This document shows positions 9,268 through 18,464 of a stretch of 50,467 nucleotides of DNA, one piece after another. A program made the position numbers and the translations under genes. The DNA is from Clostridia bacterium (lineage in GTDB: Bacteria; Bacillota; Clostridia; TANB77; CAG-508), in assembly GCA_017429505.1 (NCBI GenBank), contig JAFROW010000007.1, positions 1 to 50,467 on the forward strand, in the 5' to 3' direction. The notes below the pieces were generated by a model. The model worked only from the letters and a program-made list of their open reading frames with translations. It searched no databases and had not been told where the DNA came from. How positions within the stretch are numbered: the first letter of the stretch is position 1; each line of letters begins with the position of its first letter.

Positions 9268-9834
9268 TTAGTCCTTTAACCCTTTTATTAAAGTTGTTTC
9301 GAAAACATTATACATATCTGTTATATTAAATTTTTCTTGTTCTCTCATTTTATACACTAGGGTTGAACAGATTAAACCATATATTTCTGATGCAATAATC
9401 TTAGAATCTCCATTTTTTATTTGTCCATTAGATATCCCTAGTTTTACAATCTCTTCTATTTTATCTATGTAATCATATATGAGTTTTTGACATTTTTGAT
9501 TTCTTTTCTCTTTTCCCCATAATTGCGTAAGGATAATATTAATCAAATTTTCATATTTATTTACTATTTTTATTTGAATAAGAACTATAGCTTTTATTTT
9601 ATCTAAATAATTTGAGTATTTTGCAGTTTTTATATCAACACTATTTTGTAAAAGTTTAATTCCTTCTTCTATTAGAAAATCGAAAATTTCTTCTTTGCTT
9701 GTAAAATGATAATATAAAGTTCCTTTTGCAACACCTACAGTTTCTGTTATATCTTCTATACTTGTTGCATCATATCCTTTTTCTGCAAACAATTTCATTG
9801 AAGTTTCAAAAATTTTTCTCTTAGTTTTATTCAT
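9268..9834 (-). CDS. TetR/AcrR-family transcriptional regulator
   Basis: The 188-residue protein has the TetR N-terminal helix-turn-helix: KIFETSMKLFAEKGYDATSI followed by EDITETVGVAKGTLYYHFTS, the family signature at residues about 8-47. The C-terminal half is a helical ligand-binding domain with no recognisable specificity. It would repress a promoter until a small molecule binds. It follows the anchored protein at 9854-10717 by 19 bases on the same strand, so both are probably co-transcribed and the neighbour may be one of its targets. Confidence 0.93.
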   Translation of the reverse strand: MNKTKRKIFETSMKLFAEKGYDATSIEDITETVGVAKGTLYYHFTSKEEIFDFLIEEGIKLLQNSVDIKTAKYSNYLDKIKAIVLIQIKIVNKYENLINIILTQLWGKEKRNQKCQKLIYDYIDKIEEIVKLGISNGQIKNGDSKIIASEIYGLICSTLVYKMREQEKFNITDMYNVFETTLIKGLKD

Positions 9835-9853
9835 AAAATCATTCCTTTACTCT

Positions 9854-10717
9854 TTATTCAAATATTACAATATCTGTCTCGCTTGTGTCATCTTGATTTC
9901 CATAAGGATAAATTACATATAGCATTCCATTTTTTCCATATAAGAAATACTTACAATTTAAAGCATCATATATAGCCGAATTATAGTCTCTTTGATATAA
10001 TGAATATCCTGAATCTATTAATGCTTGATTTTGTTCTTGTATGCTTTTTATTTCTCTTCTTATTTTATTTGTAGCATCAGTATTTTTTAAATCTTTAATT
10101 TTTAATATTTCATCTATTGTCACTTCTCTCTGTTCCACAACATTGTAATTAAAAGTATCCACCATAATTTTTTGACTTTTTTCGCCTTCTTTGTATTCCA
10201 AACGAATTGCTAAAGATAAAATATTATTTTGCAAATAGGCTTTGTATTGTACTGTGTATATAATATTCATGCTACTTATTTGATTCTTTAAAGTCTCTGC
10301 TTTTTTCCTGTATATTTCTTTTACTCTTTTATTAAATTGCTTAGCTGATACATGATTAATATTTATATATGGTATCGCAACATCTATTGTACAATTTTCT
10401 CTGCTTTCTTTATAATTAAATGCTGTAACAACTACATCATAATCATTGCTAATTTTTTTTATGTTTATGTTTCCTTGCTGAAAATTTTCTATTTGATTAT
10501 TAAAAATTGTATCAAAATCATTTTTTAATTCATTATATTCATCTTCTTTTTCTGAGTCTTTATCTATTATACCTAATGCTCTTCCTACATTTTCTTCTTC
10601 AAAATACTCAGTTTTTGCAAGAGCTAAAGCAATTCCTACAGCACATATAATAAATATTACTATATATACAATTATTAATTTAAAACTCATTTTATTCTCT
10701 GGCAAAACAGGTCTCAT
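9854..10717 (-). CDS. Membrane-anchored extracellular protein, DUF3298/DUF4163-like
   Basis: The 287-residue protein has a single hydrophobic helix near the N-terminus (FKLIIVYIVIFIICAVGIAL, about residues 12-31), then a long external domain. The later part carries the pattern of DUF3298/DUF4163 domains in PdaC-type and RsiV-type proteins: a strand ILSLAIRLEYKEG, then TFNYNVV-E--EVTIDEIL, then a region ending in YVIYPYGNQDD. No catalytic deacetylase domain is present. A role in sensing or binding the wall is possible but unproven. The tetR gene follows within 19 bases. Confidence 0.7.
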   Translation of the reverse strand: MRPVLPENKMSFKLIIVYIVIFIICAVGIALALAKTEYFEEENVGRALGIIDKDSEKEDEYNELKNDFDTIFNNQIENFQQGNINIKKISNDYDVVVTAFNYKESRENCTIDVAIPYININHVSAKQFNKRVKEIYRKKAETLKNQISSMNIIYTVQYKAYLQNNILSLAIRLEYKEGEKSQKIMVDTFNYNVVEQREVTIDEILKIKDLKNTDATNKIRREIKSIQEQNQALIDSGYSLYQRDYNSAIYDALNCKYFLYGKNGMLYVIYPYGNQDDTSETDIVIFE

Positions 10718-10895
10718 CTTTTTGCTCCCTTCTATTTATGTTTGCTTTTTATTTTCCTAATTTAAAGTTATCTTGTTTTTATAATATATAAATCTATTTT
10801 ACTATAATCTTTCTTAAATATCAATAACATTTTTTAAAATACTGCATATACTACTTTATGAGAGGTTACGATTCACCGCTAATTATAGTACTACT

Positions 10896-11020
10896 AAAGT
10901 TAATATATAAATTATTTTACATTATCCCCATTCTAATGATTTCATAAAAAGTTTTTCAAACTTTTTGAAATCATTGAACGGTCCCCACATTTAATTACAA
11001 ATAATTTATACATTAACTTT
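10896..11020. repeat. Nested inverted repeat (MITE-like) upstream of asnB
   Basis: Outer arms of 22 bp (10896-10917 and 10999-11020, AAAGTTAAT-A/G-TATAAATTATTT and its complement, one mismatch) enclose a second hairpin. The inner arms are AATGATTTCA (10935-10944) and TGAAATCATT (10966-10975), continuing into AAAAGTTT/AAACTTTT around a TTC loop. GAACGGTCCCC follows the inner hairpin. The 125-bp block ends about 55 bases ahead of the asnB start. It could be a small non-autonomous element or a folded 5' leader. Confidence 0.6.
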
Positions 11021-11074
11021 TAACAATATAATAAATATATTAAACTATGAATTGTCCTTAATAAGGAGGAAGTT

Positions 11075-12922
11075 ATGTGTGGAATTGTTGGATTTGTAAA
11101 TTATAAAAAAAGTATTTTGCCATACAAAAATGTATTAACCCAAATGACAAATGAGTTAAGTAAAAGAGGTCCTGATGAAGATGGATACTACTTAAATGAA
11201 CATGTTGCATTAGGACATAAAAGGCTTATTGTAATTGACCCTGAAGGTGGAAAGCAGCCAATGATTGAAAATTATTCTTTTGGTGAATACGCAATTGTGT
11301 ATAATGGTCAAATTTACAATACAAAAGAACTGCGAAAAACTTTAATTGAAAATGGCTTTGAATTTGAAAGTCACTCAGATACAGAAGTTTTGCTAAAAAG
11401 CTATATTCATTATGGTAAAGATGTGGTTAACCATTTAAATGGAATTTTTGGTTTTGCAATTTGGAATTCTCAAACTGAAGAGTTGTTTTTAGCAAGAGAC
11501 CACTTCGGTGTAAAGCCTTTATTTTACACTATTTTTAATGATACATTTATATTTGCTTCTGAACTAAAAGCAATTTTCAAATTCCCAAATATGCCTAAAA
11601 TTATAGATAAACAAGGAATTTCTGAATTATTTGGCATTGGTCCTGCTCACACTCCAGGATTTACTGTTTATAAAAATATTTTTGAAATAAAACCTGCACA
11701 TTTTGCAGTTTTAAATAAATCCGGGCTTCATATTGAGAGATATTGGAAACTTGAAAGCAAACCACATACAGAAAATTTTCACGATACATGTGATCATTTA
11801 AGAAGTTTGCTTGAAGATTCTATTAATAGGCAACTTGTTTCTGATGTTCCACTTTGTACATTTCTTTCTGGTGGACTTGACTCAAGTATTTTGACAAAAC
11901 TTATTGGAAATTATAGAAAAGAAAATGACTTATCCCCAATTTTCACATATTCTGTGGATTATGTGGATAATGATAAAAATTTTGTTAAATCTGACTTTCA
12001 ACCAAATTCAGACAATTACTATATAAATTTGATGACAGAAAATAGCTATTCTGTTAATCAAAAAGTTGTGTTAGATACGCCTGATTTAGCAAAATATTTA
12101 GAAGACGCAATGATTGCAAGAGATGTGCCTGGAATGGCTGATGTAGATTCTTCTCTGCTTTTGTTTTGCAAAACTGTAAAACAAGAACAAACTGTAGTAT
12201 TAATGGGTGAATGTGCAGACGAAATTTTTGGCGGATATCCTTGGTTCTTTAGAAAAGACGCACTAGAATCTGGAACTTTCCCATGGTCAATTGCAATTAA
12301 AGAAAGACAACATATTTTAAATCCATCTATTGCAAAAGAGGTAAATTTACAAGAATATATTGATTATAGATATAACGAAATTTTAAATGAAGTAGAAATT
12401 TTAGATAGTGATTCTAAAGAAACAGCTGAAAAGCGAAAAATTTCTTATCTTACAATCAATTGGTTTATGCAGACTTTGCTAGAGAGAACTGATAGAATGG
12501 GAATGTATAATGGACTTGAAATTCGTGTACCGTTCTGCGACTATCGTTTAGCTGAATATATGTGGAATGTGCCTTGGGAAATGAAAGCTTTAAATGGACG
12601 TGAAAAAGGTTTGCTTCGTTATGTGTGCAAAGACTTCTTACCAGAAGAAATTGTAGAAAGAAAAAAATCTCCATACCCTAAAACTCACAATCCTACTTAT
12701 CTTGCAAAGGTTAAATCTATGCTTTCTAATATAATGTCTGATTCAAATGCACCTATTAATTATCTTTTGAATAGAGATTATATTTTGGAAATTTTAGAAA
12801 CTGATGGAAAGGCTTTTTCAAGACCTTGGTTTGGTCAGCTTATGACTGGTCCTCAGCTTATGGCTTATCTTTGCCAGGTTAATATGTGGCTTGAGAGGTA
12901 TGAGCCGGAAGTTAATTTGTAA
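11075..12922 (+). CDS. asnB: Asparagine synthetase (glutamine-hydrolysing)
   Basis: AsnB makes asparagine from aspartate, ATP and glutamine. The 615-residue product starts MCGIVGF, placing the catalytic nucleophile Cys2 of the class II glutaminase domain directly after the initiator Met. The synthetase domain has the ATP-pyrophosphatase P-loop SGGLDSS at about residues 265-271. GECADEIFGGYPWF and RVPFCDYRLAEYMW mark the rest of that domain. Length is normal for the family. An AAGGAGG ribosome site precedes the ATG, and a terminator follows at 12921-12950. I saw no T-box upstream, only the nested palindrome at 10896-11020. Confidence 0.96.
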   Translation: MCGIVGFVNYKKSILPYKNVLTQMTNELSKRGPDEDGYYLNEHVALGHKRLIVIDPEGGKQPMIENYSFGEYAIVYNGQIYNTKELRKTLIENGFEFESHSDTEVLLKSYIHYGKDVVNHLNGIFGFAIWNSQTEELFLARDHFGVKPLFYTIFNDTFIFASELKAIFKFPNMPKIIDKQGISELFGIGPAHTPGFTVYKNIFEIKPAHFAVLNKSGLHIERYWKLESKPHTENFHDTCDHLRSLLEDSINRQLVSDVPLCTFLSGGLDSSILTKLIGNYRKENDLSPIFTYSVDYVDNDKNFVKSDFQPNSDNYYINLMTENSYSVNQKVVLDTPDLAKYLEDAMIARDVPGMADVDSSLLLFCKTVKQEQTVVLMGECADEIFGGYPWFFRKDALESGTFPWSIAIKERQHILNPSIAKEVNLQEYIDYRYNEILNEVEILDSDSKETAEKRKISYLTINWFMQTLLERTDRMGMYNGLEIRVPFCDYRLAEYMWNVPWEMKALNGREKGLLRYVCKDFLPEEIVERKKSPYPKTHNPTYLAKVKSMLSNIMSDSNAPINYLLNRDYILEILETDGKAFSRPWFGQLMTGPQLMAYLCQVNMWLERYEPEVNL

Positions 12923-12950
12923 AGGTGCAACTATTGTGCCTTTATTTTTC
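12921..12950 (+). terminator. asnB terminator
   Basis: AAAGGTGCAA pairs with TTGTGCCTTT (two G-U pairs) around a short loop and is followed by ATTTTTC, starting right at the asnB stop codon. Confidence 0.65.
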
Positions 12951-12993
12951 ACATAAATATCTAATTTTTCATATAATATTCTAGGTGATTTAA

Positions 12994-14132
12994 ATGAAAA
13001 CTTTAAGAATTGGATCAACCGGTCCAATGGTAGAATTTTTACAAAATATACTTATTTATTTAAGGTTATATAATGGAAAAATTGATGGAATATTTGGTCC
13101 CAATTTAAGAAATGCAGTAATTAATTTTCAAAGGCAAAATGGGCTAGTTGCTGATGGAATTGTAGGTAGACGCACTTGGTTTGCTTTACGTCCATACATA
13201 GATGGTGGCTTAGGTTTTATTGTTCCAACAAATATACGATATAGCTCTTCTATTTTGCAAATTAATTTAAATAGCTTAAAAAGACTTTATCCATTTATAG
13301 AAAGTACATCTGCTGGAAAAAGCGTGCTTGGAAAAAGCCTTCCTGTTATAAAAATTGGAAATGGCTCAAAAGAAGTGTTTTACTCCGCTTCTTTCCACGC
13401 AAATGAGTGGATTTGCTCACCTCTTATCATGAAATTTTTAGCAGATTATTGTTACTGCTACACAAATAATTTGCCAATTTATGGAGTTAATGCAAGAAAC
13501 ATTTACAATTACTGCACAATTTATATAATGCCGATGGTTAATCCTGATGGAGTTGATTTGGTTACAGGAGAAATTAGCCAAAATTCTTCTTTATATACAA
13601 ATACAGAGCTTATTGCAAACCGTTATCCAAATATTCCTTTTCCTGATGGTTGGAAGGCAAACATCCGGACGGAATTGACCTTAATTTGCAATTTCCAGCA
13701 GGTTGGGAACAGGCAAGACAGATAAAATTTTCTCAAGGATTTACGTCCCCTGCTCCACGAGATTTTGTTGGATTTGGACCATTAACAGAACCAGAATCAT
13801 TAGCTATTTATAATTTTACATTGCAACACAATTTTAGCTTAGTTATAGCATTTCATACTCAAGGTGAAGTAATCTTTTGGCAATTTCAAAATTATAATCC
13901 ACCAAGAGCCTTATTCATTGGAAATGAATTCGCAAGAGTAAGTGGCTATTCTTTAGAAGAAACGCCATTTAACTCAAGCTTTGCAGGATACAAAGATTGG
14001 TTTATTCAGGATTATAATAGACCAGGATATACTGTAGAAGTAGGTGAAGGTCAAAATCCACTTCCAATATCTCAATTTGATACGATTTATAATGATATTT
14101 TAGGTATATTTGTTTTAGGGGCTATTTTATAG
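12994..14132 (+). pseudogene. M14-family zinc carboxypeptidase with peptidoglycan-binding domain, frameshifted
   Basis: Residues 1-70 form a PG_binding_1 domain (LRIGSTGPMVEFLQNILIYL ... FQRQNGLVADGIVGRRTWFA). A metallocarboxypeptidase of the type that trims cell-wall peptides follows, with SFHANEW (zinc His and Glu, about residue 135), then MVNPDGVDL. The frame breaks at about 13665-13670: the first frame runs ANIRTE and soon stops, while the second continues GIDLNLQFPAGWEQ. The second part keeps the third zinc ligand in AFHTQG and the catalytic Glu region YTVEVGEGQNPLP. Two extra bases or one missing base explain it. Because every catalytic residue survives, this is either a very recent mutation or a sequence error. 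The start has an AGGTGAT ribosome site. Confidence 0.88.
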
Positions 14133-14213
14133 GGCAAAGTAGCGTTGCAACTGCACAAATATAGAAAACTTTATCTTTTTACATGTGCTTTTAAGGAAAA
14201 ATAGTATGATTAA

Positions 14214-14237
14214 AGAGGATACGTAATTGTATCCTCT
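14214..14237. terminator. Hairpin between convergent genes
   Basis: AGAGGATAC and GTATCCTCT form a perfect 9-bp stem with a 6-base loop between the convergent carboxypeptidase and TOPRIM-like genes. Neither side has a strong T-run, so termination in both directions is inferred from position. Confidence 0.5.
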
Positions 14238-14285
14238 AATTATATATGTCAGTTTTAAAATATATAATAAATAATATAGTTATTT

Positions 14286-15037
14286 TCACATAAACTCCTT
14301 TACCTTCTCTAGCATTCTCGTTGAATTATATTCAACTATAAAAAATACAAAAGTATTTAGAACATCTACTACACCATCTTTTCTATTAGACCTCCATTCT
14401 ATATCATATATTTTAATGTAATCCAAATTTATAAATTCATCTCTATTCATTAATTCATATTTTTTGTTTAATATATAATTTGCTTTCATAAGATGATGAC
14501 CTATTATTCCCATAAAAATCGGATAATTATACTTGCTTAAATTTTTGTAACAGCTTTCATTGTTTACTATATCTTTATATTTTGATGCATCTTCCCTTGC
14601 TATTTTTCTATTCATAAAATCATTATCTGGCATTTTCTTTAAATGTTTATATGATTGCATCATAGGATAATTATTATATAATTTTCCCATATTTGATGAA
14701 TCAGTGAAGTATTCTAGCATCTTTTTTATTTTTTCAAATTCAGGAGAATCACAATGTGGTTCAAAGTCAAAAACTAAAATTATATCGGTATAGCTTTTTT
14801 TTAATATTCGTCTTTTAGACAAATCAGTTTCTTCTTCTTTTAAAACACCTTTAATATCCAAATCTTCATCAATCTCTCCATTTTTGCTAAATAGTTTTCT
14901 TGCTAATGTATGTATAGTTGTAGTATATGAGTATACATCATATTCTACATTAGGTAGGCATTTTTTTAACAATTTTTTATAAACTTTGGTTCATCGATTT
15001 CTCCTTCTGTTATAAATAGTAGATTCTTTTTATTCAT
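14286..15037 (-). CDS. TOPRIM/RloB-like partner of the AAA15 ATPase (one-base frameshift near the start)
   Basis: The start overlaps the ATPase gene by 8 bases (ATG 15037-15035, ATPase stop 15032-15030). The first codons read MNKKNLLFITEGEIDEPKF, a TOPRIM-type opening with the E-G-E-x(2)-E pattern of RloB-like proteins. After FIKN the frame stops. One more A in the six-A run at 14973-14978 would continue it as KKLLKKCLPNVEYDVYSY and on to the C-terminus. A conserved-looking acidic strand, DIILVFDFEPHCDSPEF, fits the second TOPRIM motif. The later sequence has no family I know. In AbiL/RloAB and PARIS systems an AAA15 ATPase works with such a protein as effector. If the frameshift is real, the effector is off. 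Confidence 0.7.
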
Positions 15038-16145
15038 TAAATTCCCCTTGTCTTAACATTTTTTCTAGATTATGACCTTCTCGTAATTCTCTATCTGTAC
15101 TATCTGCAAATGATTTCAAAGCTCCATCTTTTAATATAAAATAGCAATCTGGTCTTAATAAATTATTATCAGCTATAATTGTATTATGAGATGTTAATAC
15201 AGTTTGCATATTTTCATATTCAATTAAATGTTTTATTATATTAATAGACAATTCAAAATGATAAAATGCATCAAATTCGTCTATAAATAAAAATTTTACA
15301 TCTTTAAAATGTTTATACCAGTAAAAATACAATAATAGTGAATTAGTTCCAGATGATGCAACATTGTTAAACACTAATGGTCTGTGTTTATGTTTTTCTA
15401 TTAAAATATTAGTATTTTTAGTTCCCATTAATTCTGCATTTCCTACATTTAAATTCAGATTTGCATTTTCTATTAAAAATTTATTAAACTCTTTAACTAA
15501 ATTGTTCGATATAATCCATTCTGCTATATCTGTATTCTCTATTTCCATTCCAATAAAACTATTATCCCTTAATGATCTAAACCATAGCATTTTAGTTACA
15601 AATTGCATTATTTTTTTAACTATTGATTCATCTGTTTGAGTTGTATTATTAGCAACATATCTTAAGACTGCTATATTTGCTTCATAATATTCAAAATTTA
15701 ATGTTTCAGCCTCAATCATCTCCATATTTTGATGATTAAAACTTTTCTTTACAAAATCATATTCATATACTTTTTCATTGTTAATATATAATTCTTCAAA
15801 TGTCATCTTTTTAAATTCACTTTTTTTATAATTATATTGTACAATAATATTTCCAAATTTAAATGTGTATGAAAATTCAGCTTCTTTGCAGTCACTATCT
15901 GCATTAAGAAAGTCATTTGCTTGTGGAGGGATAGTATATTTGTCTGTTAATGTTCCAACAATATCAAATATTGCATATCCAATATTGCTCTTTCCTTCAC
16001 CATTATTTCCAAATATTATTACCTTATTTAAGACTCCATCTTTTATACAATTTTTGTTAAATTGATAATCGTGTTTTTCCTTAAAATCTACAGTTATTTC
16101 ATCTTTAAAATTTTTATAATTCTTTACACTAAATTTTTCTAACAT
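15030..16145 (-). CDS. AAA15/OLD-type ATPase of a putative two-gene defence system
   Basis: This 371-residue ABC-like ATPase has a P-loop FGNNGEGKS near residue 45, the signature-like VASSGTNSLLL, a Walker B FLFIDEFDAF and the switch histidine in LTSHNT. The C-terminus LREGHNLEKMLRQGEF is a typical AAA15 tail. I start at ATG 16145: it has an AGGTGAT ribosome site, and the promoter at 16162-16190 would begin transcription downstream of the alternative ATG at 16160. The TOPRIM-like gene overlaps its end by 8 bases, a translationally coupled pair. AAA15 ATPases paired with TOPRIM, RloB or DUF4435 proteins sense phage in AbiL and PARIS. Assignment to this defence class is inference from architecture. 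Confidence 0.85.
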   Translation of the reverse strand: MLEKFSVKNYKNFKDEITVDFKEKHDYQFNKNCIKDGVLNKVIIFGNNGEGKSNIGYAIFDIVGTLTDKYTIPPQANDFLNADSDCKEAEFSYTFKFGNIIVQYNYKKSEFKKMTFEELYINNEKVYEYDFVKKSFNHQNMEMIEAETLNFEYYEANIAVLRYVANNTTQTDESIVKKIMQFVTKMLWFRSLRDNSFIGMEIENTDIAEWIISNNLVKEFNKFLIENANLNLNVGNAELMGTKNTNILIEKHKHRPLVFNNVASSGTNSLLLYFYWYKHFKDVKFLFIDEFDAFYHFELSINIIKHLIEYENMQTVLTSHNTIIADNNLLRPDCYFILKDGALKSFADSTDRELREGHNLEKMLRQGEFNE

Positions 16146-16161
16146 ATTATCACCTATCATA

Positions 16162-16190
16162 ATTATACTCCTTCGTTTTGCATTTGTCAA
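16162..16190 (-). promoter_or_regulatory. Promoter of the AAA15-TOPRIM operon
   Basis: Consensus TTGACA (16190-16185) and TATAAT (16167-16162) are exactly 17 bases apart on the minus strand. The expected start point (about 16155) leaves a leader of only about 10 bases before the ATG at 16145. A CCGTAA-TTTTT-TTACGG inverted repeat lies just upstream of the -35. Confidence 0.8.
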
Positions 16191-16243
16191 TATTTGCCGT
16201 AATTTTTTTACGGATATTTATATTGTATTCAAAATAGGTATAA

Positions 16244-16807
16244 TTATGCATTTTTATTTTTTATATAATCTCCTTCAAACTCCCTCGCAAGAATATCCAT
16301 AAAAACATGATCATAGTATTTTCCATTTAAAAAATAAGCTTCTCTTCGTCTTCCATATTCCTTAAATCCTACTTTTTTATAACAAGCTATTGCCCTTTCG
16401 TTGAAAGACTTGACGCCTAAATGAATATTGTTTAAATTCAAATAATTAAAACCATAATCTAATAGAAGTCTTAAAGTTTCTGCTCCAATCCCTTTATTTC
16501 TACGTTCTTCATCTCCTATAAAAATTCCTAATTCTGCACACCTGTCTTTATGATCTATATGCATAATTCCACAATTTCCTATAAGTTCATCATTTTCTAA
16601 ATCTACAATTGCAAAATTCAAATCACCATTTTTATTATTATTTTCAATCCATTCTATTTCTGATTGAATTGTTGTAATACTACTGCTTTTTCCGATTCCA
16701 TCAGTCATTTTGAAATCGCAAAACCATTCTACATATTTTTCTGCATCTTCGGCATTCATTGGAGATAAGTATATTCTTTCTCCTATTAATTTTTTATAAT
16801 ATTTCAT
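16244..16807 (-). CDS. GNAT N-acetyltransferase, RimJ/RimL type
   Basis: The 187-residue protein has the GNAT acetyl-CoA core: strand LIGNCGIMHIDHKDRCAELG, the pyrophosphate-binding turn RRNKGIGAE, and the C-terminal NERAIACYKKVGFKEYGRRR typical of RimJ/RimL-like enzymes that acetylate protein N-termini, polyamines or small molecules. ATG 16807 is chosen because a TGGAG ribosome site lies 7 bases upstream; the longer GTG start would overlap that site. It is the last gene of a three-gene run (GNAT, S66 peptidase, GNAT) that starts at 18448. The substrate cannot be predicted. Confidence 0.9.
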   Translation of the reverse strand: MKYYKKLIGERIYLSPMNAEDAEKYVEWFCDFKMTDGIGKSSSITTIQSEIEWIENNNKNGDLNFAIVDLENDELIGNCGIMHIDHKDRCAELGIFIGDEERRNKGIGAETLRLLLDYGFNYLNLNNIHLGVKSFNERAIACYKKVGFKEYGRRREAYFLNGKYYDHVFMDILAREFEGDYIKNKNA

Positions 16808-16835
16808 TACGATCACTCCATTCTATTAATAAAAT

Positions 16836-17867
16836 TTACTTTACTATACTTTCTAATAATGTAATTTTTTTATTATCAATATCCAACTCACAATTAATTC
16901 CATAAGGAATAATTCCAATAGGAGAACTATGTCCAAAATTCACATTATACAATACAGGCATATCTGCTCTATTAAATTCTTTTAGAACTTTTTTATATAC
17001 ATCTTTATATTCTTCATAATATTTTTCATTTTGTGGTTTTCCAACTATAATTCCTTTAGCAATATTAAATATTCCTTGAGCTCCTAAATTTCTTAAATAA
17101 TATGTAATCAAATCTGGATTAGGTTTGTCTTCGCTTGTTTCTAAAAATAATATTTTATCTTTCCACTCTTCTAAAGATGGCCATATTTCTGTACCTACAT
17201 AAATAGGAAAAGCATCCAAACACCCTCCTAATAACTTTCCTGTAACTTTTCCCTTGCCTTGAATAACCTCATATCCTTTTTCATTTTTTATTCTTGTTTT
17301 TGCTTTATTCATATTCTCTTCACACCATGAAATATGTTCATTGGTCCAATAATCACATTTTTTTATTTCATAGTTTTCTTGTGGTTCAAATAACAATTTT
17401 CTTACTGCATTTTCTGTATAATCATACATATTAACATATTCAGCAAAATCAGGCATAAGTGCTGGCCCATAAAAAGAAACAAGTCCTGATTTATACATCA
17501 TTAAATGGTTTGCTGTTGTATCTGAAAATCCCATAAATATTTTGGGATTTTCCTTTATAATATTGTAATCAATATATGGTAATAATCTAATTGTATCATC
17601 CCCACCTATAGCACATATAATTGCTTTTATTATCTTATCTTTGAATGCAGTCATTAAATCTTCTGCTCTTTTCTCTGGATGTTCATATAAATATTTTATA
17701 CCTTTTAATGTATTTGGCATTGTTACAACTTCTAATCCAAATTTTTCTTCTAATCTTTGCTTTCCTAAATAGTATTTATGTATAAATTCTTTTTCTCCTA
17801 ACATTCCACTTGATAAACTTACTATTGCAACTTTATCTCCTTTTCTTAATCTTTCTGGTTTTATCAT
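16836..17867 (-). CDS. S66-family serine peptidase (LD-carboxypeptidase / MccF-like)
   Basis: S66 enzymes cut peptide or amide bonds in murein tetrapeptides (LdcA) or detoxify aminoacyl-nucleotide antibiotics such as microcin C (MccF). The 343-residue protein has the family opening KGDKVAIVSLSSG, the nucleophile turn GFSDTTANHL with Ser115, the acid region LETSEDKPNP and the catalytic His in NFGHSSPIG. The substrate-binding loop before GKVTGKLLGGC is longer than in LdcA, which is more like the MccF branch; I read that branch only from length and context. The start at 17867 has a GGAAGGAG site 9 bases away, unlike the ATG 60 bases upstream. It lies between two acetyltransferases, fitting a self-protection or detoxification operon. 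Confidence 0.88.
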   Translation of the reverse strand: MIKPERLRKGDKVAIVSLSSGMLGEKEFIHKYYLGKQRLEEKFGLEVVTMPNTLKGIKYLYEHPEKRAEDLMTAFKDKIIKAIICAIGGDDTIRLLPYIDYNIIKENPKIFMGFSDTTANHLMMYKSGLVSFYGPALMPDFAEYVNMYDYTENAVRKLLFEPQENYEIKKCDYWTNEHISWCEENMNKAKTRIKNEKGYEVIQGKGKVTGKLLGGCLDAFPIYVGTEIWPSLEEWKDKILFLETSEDKPNPDLITYYLRNLGAQGIFNIAKGIIVGKPQNEKYYEEYKDVYKKVLKEFNRADMPVLYNVNFGHSSPIGIIPYGINCELDIDNKKITLLESIVK

Positions 17868-17926
17868 AGTTCTAATCTCCTTCCCATTTTTTTCGCATTT
17901 TATAATGTGAATTTGTTTTCCTTTCA

Positions 17927-18448
17927 TTATTGCATTTTAGAAATATCATATTCGTATATTGTTTCTTCATACTCTTTATTTCCAACTGTTATTTTTTCTG
18001 TTTTTAAAACTTTGCCTCCCATTTTTTCATAGAAAGCTCTTGAAGAATAGTTTTCCTTTAAGCAACCTAAAATCATTTGAGTCTTTCCTTGATTTTGTAG
18101 TTTTTGAATTACATGTTGCATTAATTTTGTTCCAATCCCATTCCTTTTTAATGAACTTTTTACATAAAGAGATGATATCTCACAATTTGCATTAGGATAA
18201 CTTTCTTGGTCTTTAATACAATTTCTATATAAACAGAAACCTACAATTTCATTGTTAAATTCTGCTACAATAATATCTACACCATCTTTTATATTATTTT
18301 TTCTTTTTTCTATTTCTTCGTTAATATCCATGTTATCAAGAAAACTATCATCTATAATCCCACGATATGCTGTTTGCCAACCTTCTATTTTAATTTTTGC
18401 AACTTTTTCAGCATCTTTAGTTGTTGCATTTCTAATTACTATATTCAT
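17927..18448 (-). CDS. GNAT N-acetyltransferase under attenuator control
   Basis: This 173-residue acetyltransferase has IRNATTKDAEKVAKI at the start, CEISSLYVKSSLKRNGIGTK with the acetyl-CoA pyrophosphate loop R-x-N-G-I-G, and RAFYEKMGGKVL near the end. ATG 18448 is preferred: the GGAG lies 11 bases upstream, while the earlier GTG sits almost on top of it. The gene begins right after a long terminator hairpin and its T-run, behind a strong promoter and a leader of about 130 bases. It is therefore probably expressed only when termination is prevented. The substrate is unknown; the S66 peptidase and a second GNAT follow. Confidence 0.9.
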   Translation of the reverse strand: MNIVIRNATTKDAEKVAKIKIEGWQTAYRGIIDDSFLDNMDINEEIEKRKNNIKDGVDIIVAEFNNEIVGFCLYRNCIKDQESYPNANCEISSLYVKSSLKRNGIGTKLMQHVIQKLQNQGKTQMILGCLKENYSSRAFYEKMGGKVLKTEKITVGNKEYEETIYEYDISKMQ

Positions 18449-18464
18449 TACTATCACATCTCCT

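Noticed and set aside
10718-11074. T-box leader for asnB
   Set aside because: No GGTGG-type T-box sequence or stem I elements were seen; only the nested palindrome is present.
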